A stretch of 64,000 bases of DNA from Favolaschia claudopus (taxonomy: Eukaryota; Basidiomycota; Agaricomycetes; Agaricales; Mycenaceae). Position 1 is the first letter of the stretch. Every line of letters begins with the position of its first letter. The notes below the pieces were generated by a model. It did no database searches. It was not told the DNA's origin and saw only the letters and a program-made list of their open reading frames with translations. A program made the translations under genes and the position numbers. Positions 1 through 10,100 of the stretch are shown here, one piece after another. The stretch spans positions 496,001 through 560,000 of the forward strand of contig JAWWNJ010000137.1 in the NCBI GenBank assembly GCA_037176885.1, in the 5' to 3' direction.

Positions 1-533
1 AACCGCCCTCCAGTAAGGCGTCCCGCAAATGATCCTGATTGGGCGATTGATATATTATCCGCCGTTTGGAGGGGGGTGGAGTTCGAGGTGCTGTGACGGA
101 AACCTTGAGCGCCCAAGTCAGGTCCGCACTACTAAATGACAAGTGGATAATTACCGTTCGATTCACAGTGCCGCGACGAAAACCAGTTGTGACAGGCGGT
201 CACAAGATCGTCACAATTGAACTCATTGTAAGCGCGGACCGCGGTGGGCGCTTATCTTATCTGAGTCAATCCGAGTCAAACCAAAGTCAAACATTGCATT
301 GATCAAGTGTACTCAATTATAAGAAGACTACAAGAAGACTAAGTCAATTGGCACACAAGGACCACTCGGGCCGATGTTACTTTGACGGTTTGACCGCGCC
401 AGGTTGTAATAAATGCCCCTCACCCGTGTCGTGGCACTATCTATGCCCCGATCACAGAAGACAAGGCGGAGTGCGCCAAGACAGGAGATTGTGGATCTCC
501 TGCAACTATGTCCTGCCCGCGATGTCAAAGGTA
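1..533. other. No gene recognised
   Basis: Short overlapping frames on both strands show no domain or conserved motif. The stretch ends at the TA that flanks the first miniature element. I see no promoter or RNA gene I can support. Confidence 0.5.
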
Positions 534-1004
534 CAGTCGGATATCTCATAATGCATGAGGTCAAAATGCATAAACCTCATTATGCATCGACTTTTGGTGT
601 CCACCGACTTGGTAGGCTGGGATTTTATGCATTATCCTCATAATGCCTATTGCATAGGGTGAAGAGTGCATTTATGCATTTTGAAATCGCAAAAATCGTA
701 CAATTTGGTGAATTTTACCGCTCTCAGGACCAATTTAGACATGTTCCGCACCCTGAATACACAGCTGTGTCATTTTTACCCCAAAATTTAGCCAAGTTCC
801 TTGATCTGCTGGTTATTACAGCTAATTTTGACAGGCTCCCGGCAACTTCCAAGTGATTCGGTGTTCGCCGGACTACCATATATAGTATTTTCGTGACAAT
901 GTCACGCATGTCACCTAGTGTGACATTATGCAGAAATGCATATTGCTCATAATGCATAGGGTTTGGGGGTCCACGGGCCTTATGCATTATGAGCTATGCG
1001 ACTG
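534..1004. mobile_element. TA-flanked miniature element with CAGTCG termini
   Basis: A 471-base element whose ends are inverted repeats starting CAGTCGGATATCTCATAATG on the left and CAGTCGCATAGCTCATAATG on the right when read inward. It is flanked by TA on both sides (532-533 and 1005-1006), as expected for a Tc1/mariner-type duplication. The right half (about 886-1004) is an internal palindrome around a GGTCCACGGGC core and recurs at 61372-61632. It has no coding capacity, so it would be non-autonomous. Termini and flanks are read directly; the superfamily is inferred. Confidence 0.8.
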
Positions 1005-1059
1005 TACTTGGCTTCTATCCCGTATTAATGAATCATATGTATACTAATTTATTGCCCTA

Positions 1060-1593
1060 ATTGGATACCTGCTGGAAACCCTGGACAAGGCGGTGGTGGC
1101 CGCTATGGGTATCCCAGGAACCTACTCAGACACCTCATTTAAAAGGCTTGTATCCCGCGGCTTGCGTTCCGAAGGATCTGACATGGGAGTAATGCTGGCC
1201 GCACTTGTATATCTGCATCGCGCCACGAGCCACCTTCAGATCTGCGATGGGGATTGAATACCACACCGCATATTGCTCGGCGCAGCTGTTTTGGCTCATA
1301 AATACGTCCACGACGAGCGCCTTTCAAACAGCTACTGGGCAAAGGTCTCCGAAATCTTTAGCTGCGAGTCAATCGGGGTCATGGAGCGCGACTTTCTGAT
1401 GGTCGTGGACTATGATCTCCAGGTTCAGGAATATGATATCATGGGTCACCACGAAGGATTGCGGGCCTCATATTCTGGGATCCGGCTATCATCCAGTCGG
1501 AAGCCGATTGATGAACGGCGCTCCAAATTGAAACTGGCCGCCGAGACTGGACTGAAATCAGAGAAGGCACGTCGGGCTTATACAAGGTTGTAG
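1060..1593 (+). pseudogene. Cyclin-domain pseudogene (Pho80/PCL-like)
   Basis: One reading frame from 1060 to 1593 encodes a cyclin N-terminal box. It begins with LLETLDKAVVAAMGIPGTYS, then LAALVYLHRATSHLQICDGD, then HRILLGAAVLAHKYVHDERL and SNSYWAKVSEIFS, and ends with MERDFLMVVDYDLQVQ. The helices match fungal Pho80/PCL-type cyclins, which bind a cyclin-dependent kinase. An in-frame TGA at 1255-1257 sits where this family usually has Trp, between the GD and IPHR segments, so a single TGG to TGA change would explain it. The 5-prime end is missing: the frame opens just after the miniature element at 534-1004 without an ATG or clear splice acceptor. The last 40 or so residues are unlike cyclin. 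The domain call is strong. An intron removing the TGA is possible, but no GT-AG pair that keeps frame is obvious. Confidence 0.75.
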
Positions 1594-2598
1594 CCGGGAT
1601 AAACCAAAGTAATACCGCACATACATAGAGTACTGTACCTCCCTGTATGGAAGCAACCAGTGAGGGACCGTGACAAAACGGTTGCCTCATTTCAGGCAAC
1701 CGATCCGCCTTGAGCCCGACACAAGGCTTGTGATTTTTGCTACTGTTCGGTCTTTGGAAGCTGAGCCCTGCCTGCTTCAATACTGATAGTATTTCTTTTG
1801 GTGTGCTCTGACCCAAGTTGTAGGCATAAAATCATATTTTGGTGGGGAGCTATGTCTCGGGCTATAGGTAAGATATTACTATTATGTTCACCCAGTCCCA
1901 AGAGCTGACACCACGTATGCAACACAATATTAATTATTATTTTTTCTATAGGGCAGCTACACCTTGTCACTTAGAGGTGCAATTATTATGGCCCATTGTC
2001 AGCTGTCAAGAACCAATCAAGTAGCTGCAGCCTGGTGTAGGCACAATACATGGGATATTCAGTATCCATTTTCCCTTGAACCCGGGGCGCCAGGCAGCAA
2101 TGGGACACGGTGTACTGACCCAGCGGTGGGAGACGCACCAGATTTCGACTGGTGGCAGTGGGGACTTGGCGCGAGTTGTTTAAATTCCGCTCCCACGTGC
2201 GTTCCCGATATGGGAACTTATTTCGGCAAAGCTCGGCGGACGGCGGTCAACAATCCGGCAAGTTTTGGCACCCCTGTCTCCCTCGTCCCATTATCTATCG
2301 TCGTTCTGTTCAATGCTCCTCAAAGCACTGAACATATTTTTCTGACCTCTGCCATGTACCTGCCAGACAGTTCTCAGGCCTCCAGAAGTCAGCGCAAAAA
2401 CAAGGTGATCATAAACAAGTATTTTTCTACATTCAGGCAGGGTGGCTATTACGGAGTATTGTGGACTTCTGCTGCGGTCGCTCAAGACTCTGGGGTGTGT
2501 TTAAGAATTTTGTAGGCCTTTATAACATTGAAGGGTAGAAATAAGTGCAGTTGTCAATGGTCAATTATACTGGATGCATTGTGGGCCGCCTCGCGGCA
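1594..2598. other. No gene recognised
   Basis: A 183-codon open frame (1964-2515, + strand) is present. Its composition and residue order resemble no family I know and it has no paralogue in the window, so I do not call it a gene. Confidence 0.5.
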
Positions 2599-3107
2599 TG
2601 AAAGTAGTCTCGGATACCCAGACCTTCCTGCGTAATCCTTGTTGGCGTAGTTTACGCATAATTCCAATGACAGTTTTGACGTTTGATTGATTTTCGTGAT
2701 GATGGATGTGGGGACTTAGGATGGTCTGGGCCACTTCCATTGGACGACCTACCATAACCCCCACCGACCTCATTGCGTCGCGTGTATGCTTTGAATTGTA
2801 GCCATATTCAGTGGCTGCCAGCCGCCCACGTCACATAGGAGATGTCGAGAGTGCTCGTCGGGGGCGGGGTAACCGTCGCCACCCTCCGGAGGCATGGTCG
2901 AAGTGGACGCAGTGACGCGCGAAGTGGGTTATGGTAGGTGCTCCAATCGAAGTGGCCCAGACGTTCCTACGCCCTTGTTCCGATCACCCTCAAAATCAAT
3001 CAAACACCAAAAGCTGTCATTGAAATTACAGATTAGGAAGTAGCTCCGATATATCTAATCTCGCCCTCTCGAACTGCGGAGGAACGTCTGGGTATCCGAG
3101 ACTACAT
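2599..3107. repeat. Imperfect 0.5-kb palindrome (foldback)
   Basis: The left arm (about 2599-2800) and right arm (about 2900-3107) pair in inverted orientation. The outer arms share GTAGTCTCGGATACCCAGAC, the middle parts share CAATGACAG and TGTTTGATTGATTTT, and the inner parts share GGGCCACTTC and CCTACCATAACCC. I estimate 75-80 percent identity by eye. It could be a foldback element or two inverted copies of one dispersed repeat. A short related piece (TATGTATCCGAGACTCTG) lies near 3447. Confidence 0.65.
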
Positions 3108-3213
3108 GAAAGTCGTGACAAGAATGCAGTTGAATCTTTGGGGGACTCGAAGGAAAATCACCAGAAAAGAGAAAGAGAGAAAAAATAAAAAAGGAAAAAA
3201 AAAGGAAAAAAAA

Positions 3214-3300
3214 TGCGAGTGGTAGGAATTGAACCAAAATTATCACCGAGCAGCAGCTAATACTTAAGACTGAGCACTCGAGAGGAAACCTGAATACCAA
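3214..3300 (-). repeat. tRNA-Leu-derived SINE-like remnant
   Basis: Read on the minus strand, the segment ends in a box-B-like GGTTCAATTCC followed by ACTCGCA. A CTTAAGT anticodon-like loop (which would give UAA, Leu) and a variable-arm-like stretch lie before it. The D-arm region is shortened and the acceptor does not pair, so this is not a working tRNA. It runs straight into a T/C-rich tract (minus strand, down to about 3130), the layout of a tRNA-derived SINE. A second box B with a similar pyrimidine tail is at 41990-42100. Confidence 0.45.
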
Positions 3301-3943
3301 GCAGCTATTTGCTGGCTGCTTTTTGCAAAGGTCAGGTAACGCCGAAAAGTGGGGCTTATGAATTATGGCTGTGGAGAGCCGGCGGAATTCAAGTTTTCAA
3401 GTTGCAAAAAGAGAAGAGAAAGAGAGAGAAAAGGGAGAGACTCACTATGTATCCGAGACTCTGTTTCCAAGAAATCGGCGCATCAAAGTCGCTGTAGCAC
3501 TTTCCAGAGCGATCACAATCTTGATTTCTTATGCCTTGATTAGGCAGTTCAGAGGAATTCAAAATATGGTAAGAGGTATGTCCTTTCGGAGCAACTGCCT
3601 CCTTGGGACATACTCTCAGCCAATCAAATTCAAGATTTCCTCCGAAGTTTCCTCGGTCGTTCCCCCATTGAGTCCGGTAGGGCCGAGGATTGGCCTGAGT
3701 TCTCGAGAGGGAGAGATGTGTAAGCAAGCCATTGATATATTGGGCGTGAACTCCGAAATGGAGCTCGCTGCACTCCGCCCGAAGACGAAGGAGCCGAGGC
3801 AGCCCAAAACCAACAGCTCACCCTGAAGCAGCCAAAGGTGGGCGAAATACAGGGGGAAGCACCACAGGCTCCACAAAAACAGGGAGGAGACGGACAGCAA
3901 TGGGGAGGCGAGAGGGGAGGGAGGGGAGGGGGAGGAAGGGGTG

Positions 3944-5680
3944 TTAGGAACGCACAATGACAACAGAGGGGAGAGAGACAGCGACGCGGGCAGGACGGGT
4001 ACCGGACTTGGGGAGGGGCCAGTGTGGATACAACTTTGAAAGTGTGAGCCAGCGGAAGCGGGAAAGTGCATCAGCAACAGAATTCTCGTCCGTTGAGATC
4101 CAAACCGGGCGAAAAGTGAAGTCCTGTTGAGCGGCCAGGAGAGCGAACTGGCGGAAGAGAGCTTGCGTAGGCGGATGGTCAATAGAGCCAGACTGCAAGC
4201 AGGTCGAGATGGCCTCGTTATCAATACGAAACACCACCTCCAACCCAGCCCAACAGTGGCCCCAGAGCTCCGCAGCCCTCAACACAGCACGCATTTCCTT
4301 CCAATGGATCGGATGACGTGCATACTTCGCTGGTACAGGCTCAGGGAAGAACAGATCGCCGCTGCCCCAATGGCCACCCAGACCTAGCTTACCACTCGCA
4401 TCTGTAAAGATTTCGACAGTGGGACGTGGAGGTCCAATAGCAAAAATGCCATTGAAAGATGGGAGGAAGGTATTCCACCACGCAATGTCGAGGCGGGCAG
4501 AGGAAGGAAGACGGCGGCGGTGGTGGCGGGGAAGGAGGGAAAGGCGGCGCATGAAGTCCCGGATACGGCGAGTGAAGAATCGACCAACTGGAATTACCGA
4601 CTGAGCAAAGACGAGATGGCCGCAGAGCTGCTCGAGGGCGTAGTGGCTCGCAGATCGACGGGACAGGCACCCATCCAGAAGAACAAGGAGGCGAGCAAGC
4701 TTGTCCTGAGGAAGACGAGCCTGCATAGCAATACTGTCCAACTCAATGCCGAGGAACTCGAGGCAGTGAGTCGGACCCTGCTCCTTGTCACTGGAGATTG
4801 AAAAGCCCAACTCGGCAGCAACGGTCCGGAAGACCGCGCGACCATGACGAGCATACTCCACACCCTTCGCAGCAGGAGTAATGTTGAACCAATCATCCAG
4901 GTAGTGCTGAATGAGCTTCATGACATCATCACGACAGAGCAAAATCCAGTGATGAGCCTCCGCAAAGTAGTTGTACAGGCGTGGGCCTGTACGAACACCA
5001 AACGGTAGGAAGATGTCAAGCAACAGGCGTAACTTCCACTCGAAACCCATGAGATGCACATGGTCAGGGTGAATCGGAATATGCCTGAATGCAGCCTCCA
5101 GATCTGCCTTATAAAGGAAGGATCCAGGGCCAGCTTCTCGTATGCGATCAATTGCCCCCATAACAGCCTCGTAGACCAGATGGCCATACTCAGCTGGGAT
5201 CGCGTCATTGACGGAGGATCCATGGGGATATGAGAGATGGTGAATCCGACGACGTTTCTCGCTATATTTCTTGGGCACAGAACCCAGCGGAGAAAGGACG
5301 GGCTTAACAGTATCAGCCATGTCCGTGATATCAATGATACGCCCAAGAGAAGCCTCATGGGCAATATCCTTGTCCACCGTCTCGGAAAACGCAAGTGCAG
5401 AGGGAAGGGGTGCAGGGGCCGAAGAGGAGGGGGAAGGCATACGTGCAGGATCCACACCAAGAAGAACACCATAGCGAATAGCAGACACAAGGGTGTCCGC
5501 AAACTCACGGTCTGGATAATCAATCAGCGCACTGGCCCAAGCGTCAGGATGTAGCTTCGTGGGCGGCATTGGCTTTGAATGGGGAGATGTGAGGGGGAAG
5601 AGCAGATCAGTGTTTGGGCGAGCCGAGGGGAAAGGAGGCATTGGGGGTATCTCGGAAAGAAGCATCTCCCCCTCGCTCAC
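3944..5680 (-). CDS. DIRS-like reverse transcriptase / RNase H
   Basis: A single 578-residue frame with a full reverse transcriptase and RNase H. Catalytic residues are visible: Asp193 in KADLEAAFRHIP, the YLDD box at 260-263, and RNase H residues Asp427 (FTDASGKLGLGGHWG), Glu462 (HWKEMRAV), Asp487 (RIDNEA) and Asp537 (SVADALSRF). The GFEWK and LPFGVRTGP segments and the RNase H spacing match the DIRS/tyrosine-recombinase retroelement type rather than gypsy or copia. It makes cDNA from the element's RNA. No premature stop interrupts it, so the RT itself may be active. No tyrosine recombinase or methyltransferase frame was found on either side, so the element is either truncated or mobilised in trans. 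The N terminus overlaps the gag-like frame at 5607-6248 in another frame, so the real start or a frameshift could lie near 5680. Confidence 0.85.
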   Translation of the reverse strand: MSEGEMLLSEIPPMPPFPSARPNTDLLFPLTSPHSKPMPPTKLHPDAWASALIDYPDREFADTLVSAIRYGVLLGVDPARMPSPSSSAPAPLPSALAFSETVDKDIAHEASLGRIIDITDMADTVKPVLSPLGSVPKKYSEKRRRIHHLSYPHGSSVNDAIPAEYGHLVYEAVMGAIDRIREAGPGSFLYKADLEAAFRHIPIHPDHVHLMGFEWKLRLLLDIFLPFGVRTGPRLYNYFAEAHHWILLCRDDVMKLIQHYLDDWFNITPAAKGVEYARHGRAVFRTVAAELGFSISSDKEQGPTHCLEFLGIELDSIAMQARLPQDKLARLLVLLDGCLSRRSASHYALEQLCGHLVFAQSVIPVGRFFTRRIRDFMRRLSLLPRHHRRRLPSSARLDIAWWNTFLPSFNGIFAIGPPRPTVEIFTDASGKLGLGGHWGSGDLFFPEPVPAKYARHPIHWKEMRAVLRAAELWGHCWAGLEVVFRIDNEAISTCLQSGSIDHPPTQALFRQFALLAAQQDFTFRPVWISTDENSVADALSRFRWLTLSKLYPHWPLPKSGTRPARVAVSLPSVVIVRS

Positions 5681-6248
5681 CCGGCTTCATTGACACACCA
5701 ACAGGGGGATTTTCCTGAGGCGGAGTAGGCCGAGCTACATCTGGGGGTTTTGACGAACGACGGGGACACCGGCGTCGACCATCCCAACACCCTCCAACGC
5801 GATTATGGCCCCAGCATATCTGAGAGCGCACCCGAGTCCCAGCAGTCATCAAAATTCTTCCATCATCTGGCGGTGTCCATGGTCCTCGGTCGGGAACACC
5901 AAAGCGAAGAACTCCATCAACTTGAATGAGTCTGGGGATAGGTCGAAGAGGAGGCATCGAAGTCGACCAGCCGAAGGCGGGGGAGAGGATGAGATGGCAG
6001 CGGAAGCACCCAGAAAGGAAGGGAAAACACGAAAAAAGAGGGGTATGACGGCGACGGGGGGACAAGACTAGAAGCGGGGAAGGAGACTCGAGGTCATGGA
6101 GGGGGAGGGGCTGGAGAAGAGAAGGTCTCAAAGAGACGGTGTCACCGAGCCAAAGGCGCGATGCGGAGGCGGGCGAGACGAAAAGAATGAGGAGACACGT
6201 GACTGATGGGTGATCGCTTAGCCAATCCCTTCGGTCTGTCCAGACCAC
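5607..6248 (-). CDS. Gag-like upstream frame of the DIRS-like element
   Basis: A 213-codon frame just upstream of the reverse transcriptase, sharing its last 74 bases with it in a different frame. That overlap is usual for retroelement gag and pol. The C-terminal third is rich in Arg and Pro and holds a Cys cluster, ICWGHNRVGGCWDGRRRCP, that could be a degenerate nucleic-acid-binding knuckle. The first half is low-complexity Leu/Ser/Pro and may be a chance frame. The start codon is uncertain. The call rests on position and the Cys cluster, not on recognised homology. Confidence 0.4.
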   Translation of the reverse strand: MVWTDRRDWLSDHPSVTCLLILFVSPASASRLWLGDTVSLRPSLLQPLPLHDLESPSPLLVLSPRRRHTPLFSCFPFLSGCFRCHLILSPAFGWSTSMPPLRPIPRLIQVDGVLRFGVPDRGPWTPPDDGRILMTAGTRVRSQICWGHNRVGGCWDGRRRCPRRSSKPPDVARPTPPQENPPVGVSMKPGERGGDASFRDTPNASFPLGSPKH

Positions 6249-6348
6249 CTATGAACCATTCTCGACGCTTCACAAACATGCTCTGACGCTTTATTCATGT
6301 TTGAGACAGTATAGCAATACATCAGGCACAATTTCTTCGAGGTCTTGA

Positions 6349-6861
6349 TAGTCTCTTATAAACAGACAATATAAACAAAAATTTCCTCGTGCCTGCGGTT
6401 GTTATATATTAGTCTGTCGCTTCCCACGCTGCGTTGACGGGAGGGTCCTCTTATTATGTAATCTCAAATTTCTCGGGTTCACTTGAACCATTTTTGACGC
6501 GTCTTTGCGCGTCTTCCGGATACCATCCTTGGAAGACTCATCAATGGAGCACTTTGATAACTTGACGTGAGTCGAGAGCTGTCGAAATGGGTGAGTTCCA
6601 GTTTCATACGTTGGCCGGCGGCCAAAGCCGGCCAACCTCACAGTGTCTCGCATTTGGACTACCCACGGAAATCCCGAAGGGTATGACTGTCGGGGAGTGT
6701 AAAGAGATAGTTTTTAATGCATCTTACCACCAAAATCTTGAGAAAATGACCAACCATGCAGTAGAAAGGGCCAGGAAGCATCGTGAGAACAAACTGCCAA
6801 ACTGAATGATTATATAATAAGTCGACCCTCCAGGACCGGCCCCGCGGGAACTTCTAGACTA
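6349..6861. mobile_element. Mutator-like miniature element, copy 1
   Basis: A 513-base element beginning TAGTCTCTTATAAACAGAC and ending AGACTA, flanked by the 9-base direct repeat AGGTCTTGA (6340-6348 and 6862-6870). A 9-base duplication and short inverted ends fit MULE-type elements. An internal inverted pair (TCCTCTTATTATGTAATC near 6446 and GATTATATAATAAGTCGACC near 6807) may be a second, inner terminus. It has no transposase frame. Copy 2 is at 56286-56808. Confidence 0.85.
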
Positions 6862-7168
6862 AGGTCTTGAGCTCAACACCAAAACACAAACCTCAAAGCT
6901 CAGTTGACCGCCGTAATGTTGTCGTGACTCGCAAGTCGAGTCTAGACTCGACGAGTCGGCTTGAGTTGAAGAATCGACTCGACTCGACTCGACTTGCGGT
7001 TGATTGAGTCACTCCGAGTTCCTTGTGGTCTGCGAAGTCTATGGAGTCTGAGCACATAGTATAAGAGGGTAGCTATAGAACAATGGTAGAGCATACGGGT
7101 ACACGTTGCATAGGAGAGAACAAAGAGAAACACGTATAAAAGCATAGTGATCAGTATAACGGCAGCCA

Positions 7169-10100
7169 TCAAATATCCTCGGGCATTCCCTCGCCCCAGC
7201 CGCTGTCGGCAAGCTCAAAGCTGTCTCGGATCTCTCGACGAGCAGCTGATTTCTGTGTCGGGTCGATAGAGGCAGCAAGTTCTCGGAGCCAATCTTCGTT
7301 GTCATCCGGGGCTGCTTCCGCTGCCCAGCCTGAGGTGAAATTGAGGCGGGATTTTTTGAAGTTAAGCATTTGCAAAGCTTCCATGAGTATCGGACTAATA
7401 CGATTGCGCCGTCTGCTGTCTGTCTGAGCCGATGATGAGAAAACTCTCTCGGATGGTACTGATGTGGCCTGAATTGGTGCATAGTCCAGAAAGAGTTGGT
7501 AAATATTCGGCCATACAGTGCGTCCATGGTTCTAAAACAATATTAATTAATGTGCTAAAAGATAACTTCAGAAGCATACCGCCCAAAAACCAAGCATATC
7601 TGTCGTTGCACGAGCGGAGATTTCGCTGTTGACATAGTGCGTGAACTCTTGTTCGACAGAGCGAGTGGATGTCGCAGCAGCACGAGAACTGCCGGCAGCG
7701 GCAGAGAACTCCAGAGATTGTGTGGTGTTACGATATCGGCCTGCTACACGCGCTATCTTGGTGGTAGTAGGAGCTGCCGGTGTGTTTGATCGAGATCGCG
7801 ATCGAGAGTGAGGCCGGGATGCTGGATGGGAGTCGGATCCGGAATCCGCTGGTGAGCTTGAGCCGGAGTCCGCAGCGTCGGGATACAATTGAAGCTTTCA
7901 GAGCGGAGATAAATAAGATATTTGCCTGTCACCGAAAGCAATTGAGAATGACGAACCTTCGCAATAACAATTCGTTTTGCCTCATCCCGTTCCTCGGAAG
8001 TCCAGTTCTTCTTGATCCACTCAAACCGAATACAGGGATTGATAACTGTCAAAAAGTGAGCAATTATTGAAAGAGGTATCGGCACGTACACATCGCAATT
8101 ATATATGCATCAGTGTCATCCCTGCGCCCATAGTACTTATTAGCAATTGCTAGCCCAGGGTCGATGAATTTCTTAATGTTTTCGCTCTGTAAATCAACAT
8201 CGTTTCGCATCGCCTTCCAATTCTGCATGAAAACCTCAAAAGCAGGGATAGCACCTGCCAAGATCGGCATATTCTCAGCAGACATCGCTTTTTGAACACT
8301 ATGTGGCTGCTAAAACAGAAGTGAGTTTAACACGCCCAACTTCCAAATGATCGGCCGAGTATCAACTCCATCAACTCAGGTCGTTCCCAGTGGTGTGCCT
8401 CCAACTTGTGGCGCATCCGGGACGCGTGCCAGTTTTTGCCGAAAAAACTGATTATCGGCTGCAAAAAACATTTAGTTGAGCTTGAATGACATGAGATTGA
8501 TCAACTCACATCTTGTAGATACCGAAGACGCCGCAGCATAAAGAAAACCGAGTCCCAACGAGTTCTCACATCAGGCAGTACAGTAACCAATGCCAGCTGG
8601 CGCGGCGGATCTCCATCCTGGGGCGACAGCCAGTGCCCATCCCGGTTCCCATCATAAATAATCTCTTGAAGCTCATCGCGCCGCTGGCCAGATTTACGCA
8701 GTGTTCCTTCTTAAGGCCTTATTAAGGGCACCTCCGAAGGCTAAGGCCTTAATGGCCTTAATAAGGTTATTAAGGGCTCCATATTAAGGGGCCTTAGGAT
8801 GAAAAATGCAAATTTTTCCGGGCTTTTTTAGAAGCATTTTTCGGGGAGTTCCAAGCGGTTTTGCTTCTTATGGCTGGCTCCAGCTGAGTTTTGGCTGAAC
8901 TTGATGTTTGTGGACCAAAATTGCTCCCGCCAGGGCAATGCAGGTAGCCGAGCTGAGGGCTTGACCCATGTTCCGACGCGGCCTTCAGCAGAATCAAGGG
9001 AACCTGCCGGACACTGCCGTTGGGAATCCCTTTGACAATGCTGCGGGCCTTTGGCAGCTGCCAACCAAGCTGCCGAACCTGCCAAAGGTAGCCGAGAAGG
9101 TGACGTAATCCAAGGTAAGGCTTAATTAAGGGTTAAAATGGATCCAGCTTCATGTTAACCCTTAGCATTAACTTGAAATTAAGGGTTAATTTATTCTAAG
9201 GCTTAACCCTTAGGAGGAACACTGGATTTACGAATGAACGCGACAGTTTTCCGCGCCCGACGAATTGGACCCGCCTTGCGAGTTGTGCGAGTGCGACGAG
9301 GATGAACTCGACCACGGGCCCGGGGGGCATCGGAGTCTTCTTCTTCGGTTTCCGTAGCTTCCGATGTAGCCGTGTCTGAGAAATACGGATCGTTGTCGTC
9401 TTTCTCCATGGCTTTGATGGACGCTTGAGCACACAGGTTAATGACGTGTGCAAAGCAACGAATATAATTTTGCTTCGCATCGATCAGGACACCCGCGTCA
9501 AGAAGCAATTTAGCAAGTGCTGTCATTGTTGAAGCATTGTTTGACGCATTATCCAAAGTAAAGTGCCCAATCTTTATGCGGTCAGTACGCAGACGTAATA
9601 TAACAATCATGATTCACCTTCTCCAATATACCGGCATTGTCAAAGATATCAAATAAAATTCGCGCCAGTCGATGCCCGCTGTGTGCACCACGAACCCGTC
9701 GAAATGCCAGCAATGCCTGGCGAAGAACAATCTGCTGATCAGGAGGTTTTTCCGCAAGCCAATGGGCAGTAACAGCAAGATATGGATGCAAGCCCTGACT
9801 GCTCCAAATGTCGGCGGTGAAACTAATTTTTCCGAGCGATGCCTAGAGAGTTGATTAAAATTAGACTTAAAGCCGAAAGCCTGACATTGCGCACCTGAAG
9901 AGCAGATTTGAGCTCGACATAATAGAGTTGCCATGTGTCGATAATGGTGTCCCTGAGAAGCGTGCGATGCGGGATGTCCTCATCATTGAGGGTCTCGCGC
10001 AACTGGAGTAAAAGGTCTCGAAAGTCCCGATTCTCTATAAGATTGATCGACTTGAAAGCTATTAATGAGACGCCATAATCAGAGTGAATGACACGCACTA

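Noticed and set aside
1964..2515. 183-codon open frame
   Set aside because: No motif, no paralogue in the window and no supporting intron or start context.
3055..3300. Phe/Leu-rich frame resembling a membrane protein
   Set aside because: It is the translation of a T/C-rich SINE tail.
3214..3300. Functional tRNA-Leu(UAA)
   Set aside because: D arm is shortened, acceptor and T stems do not pair, and a long T/C tract follows.
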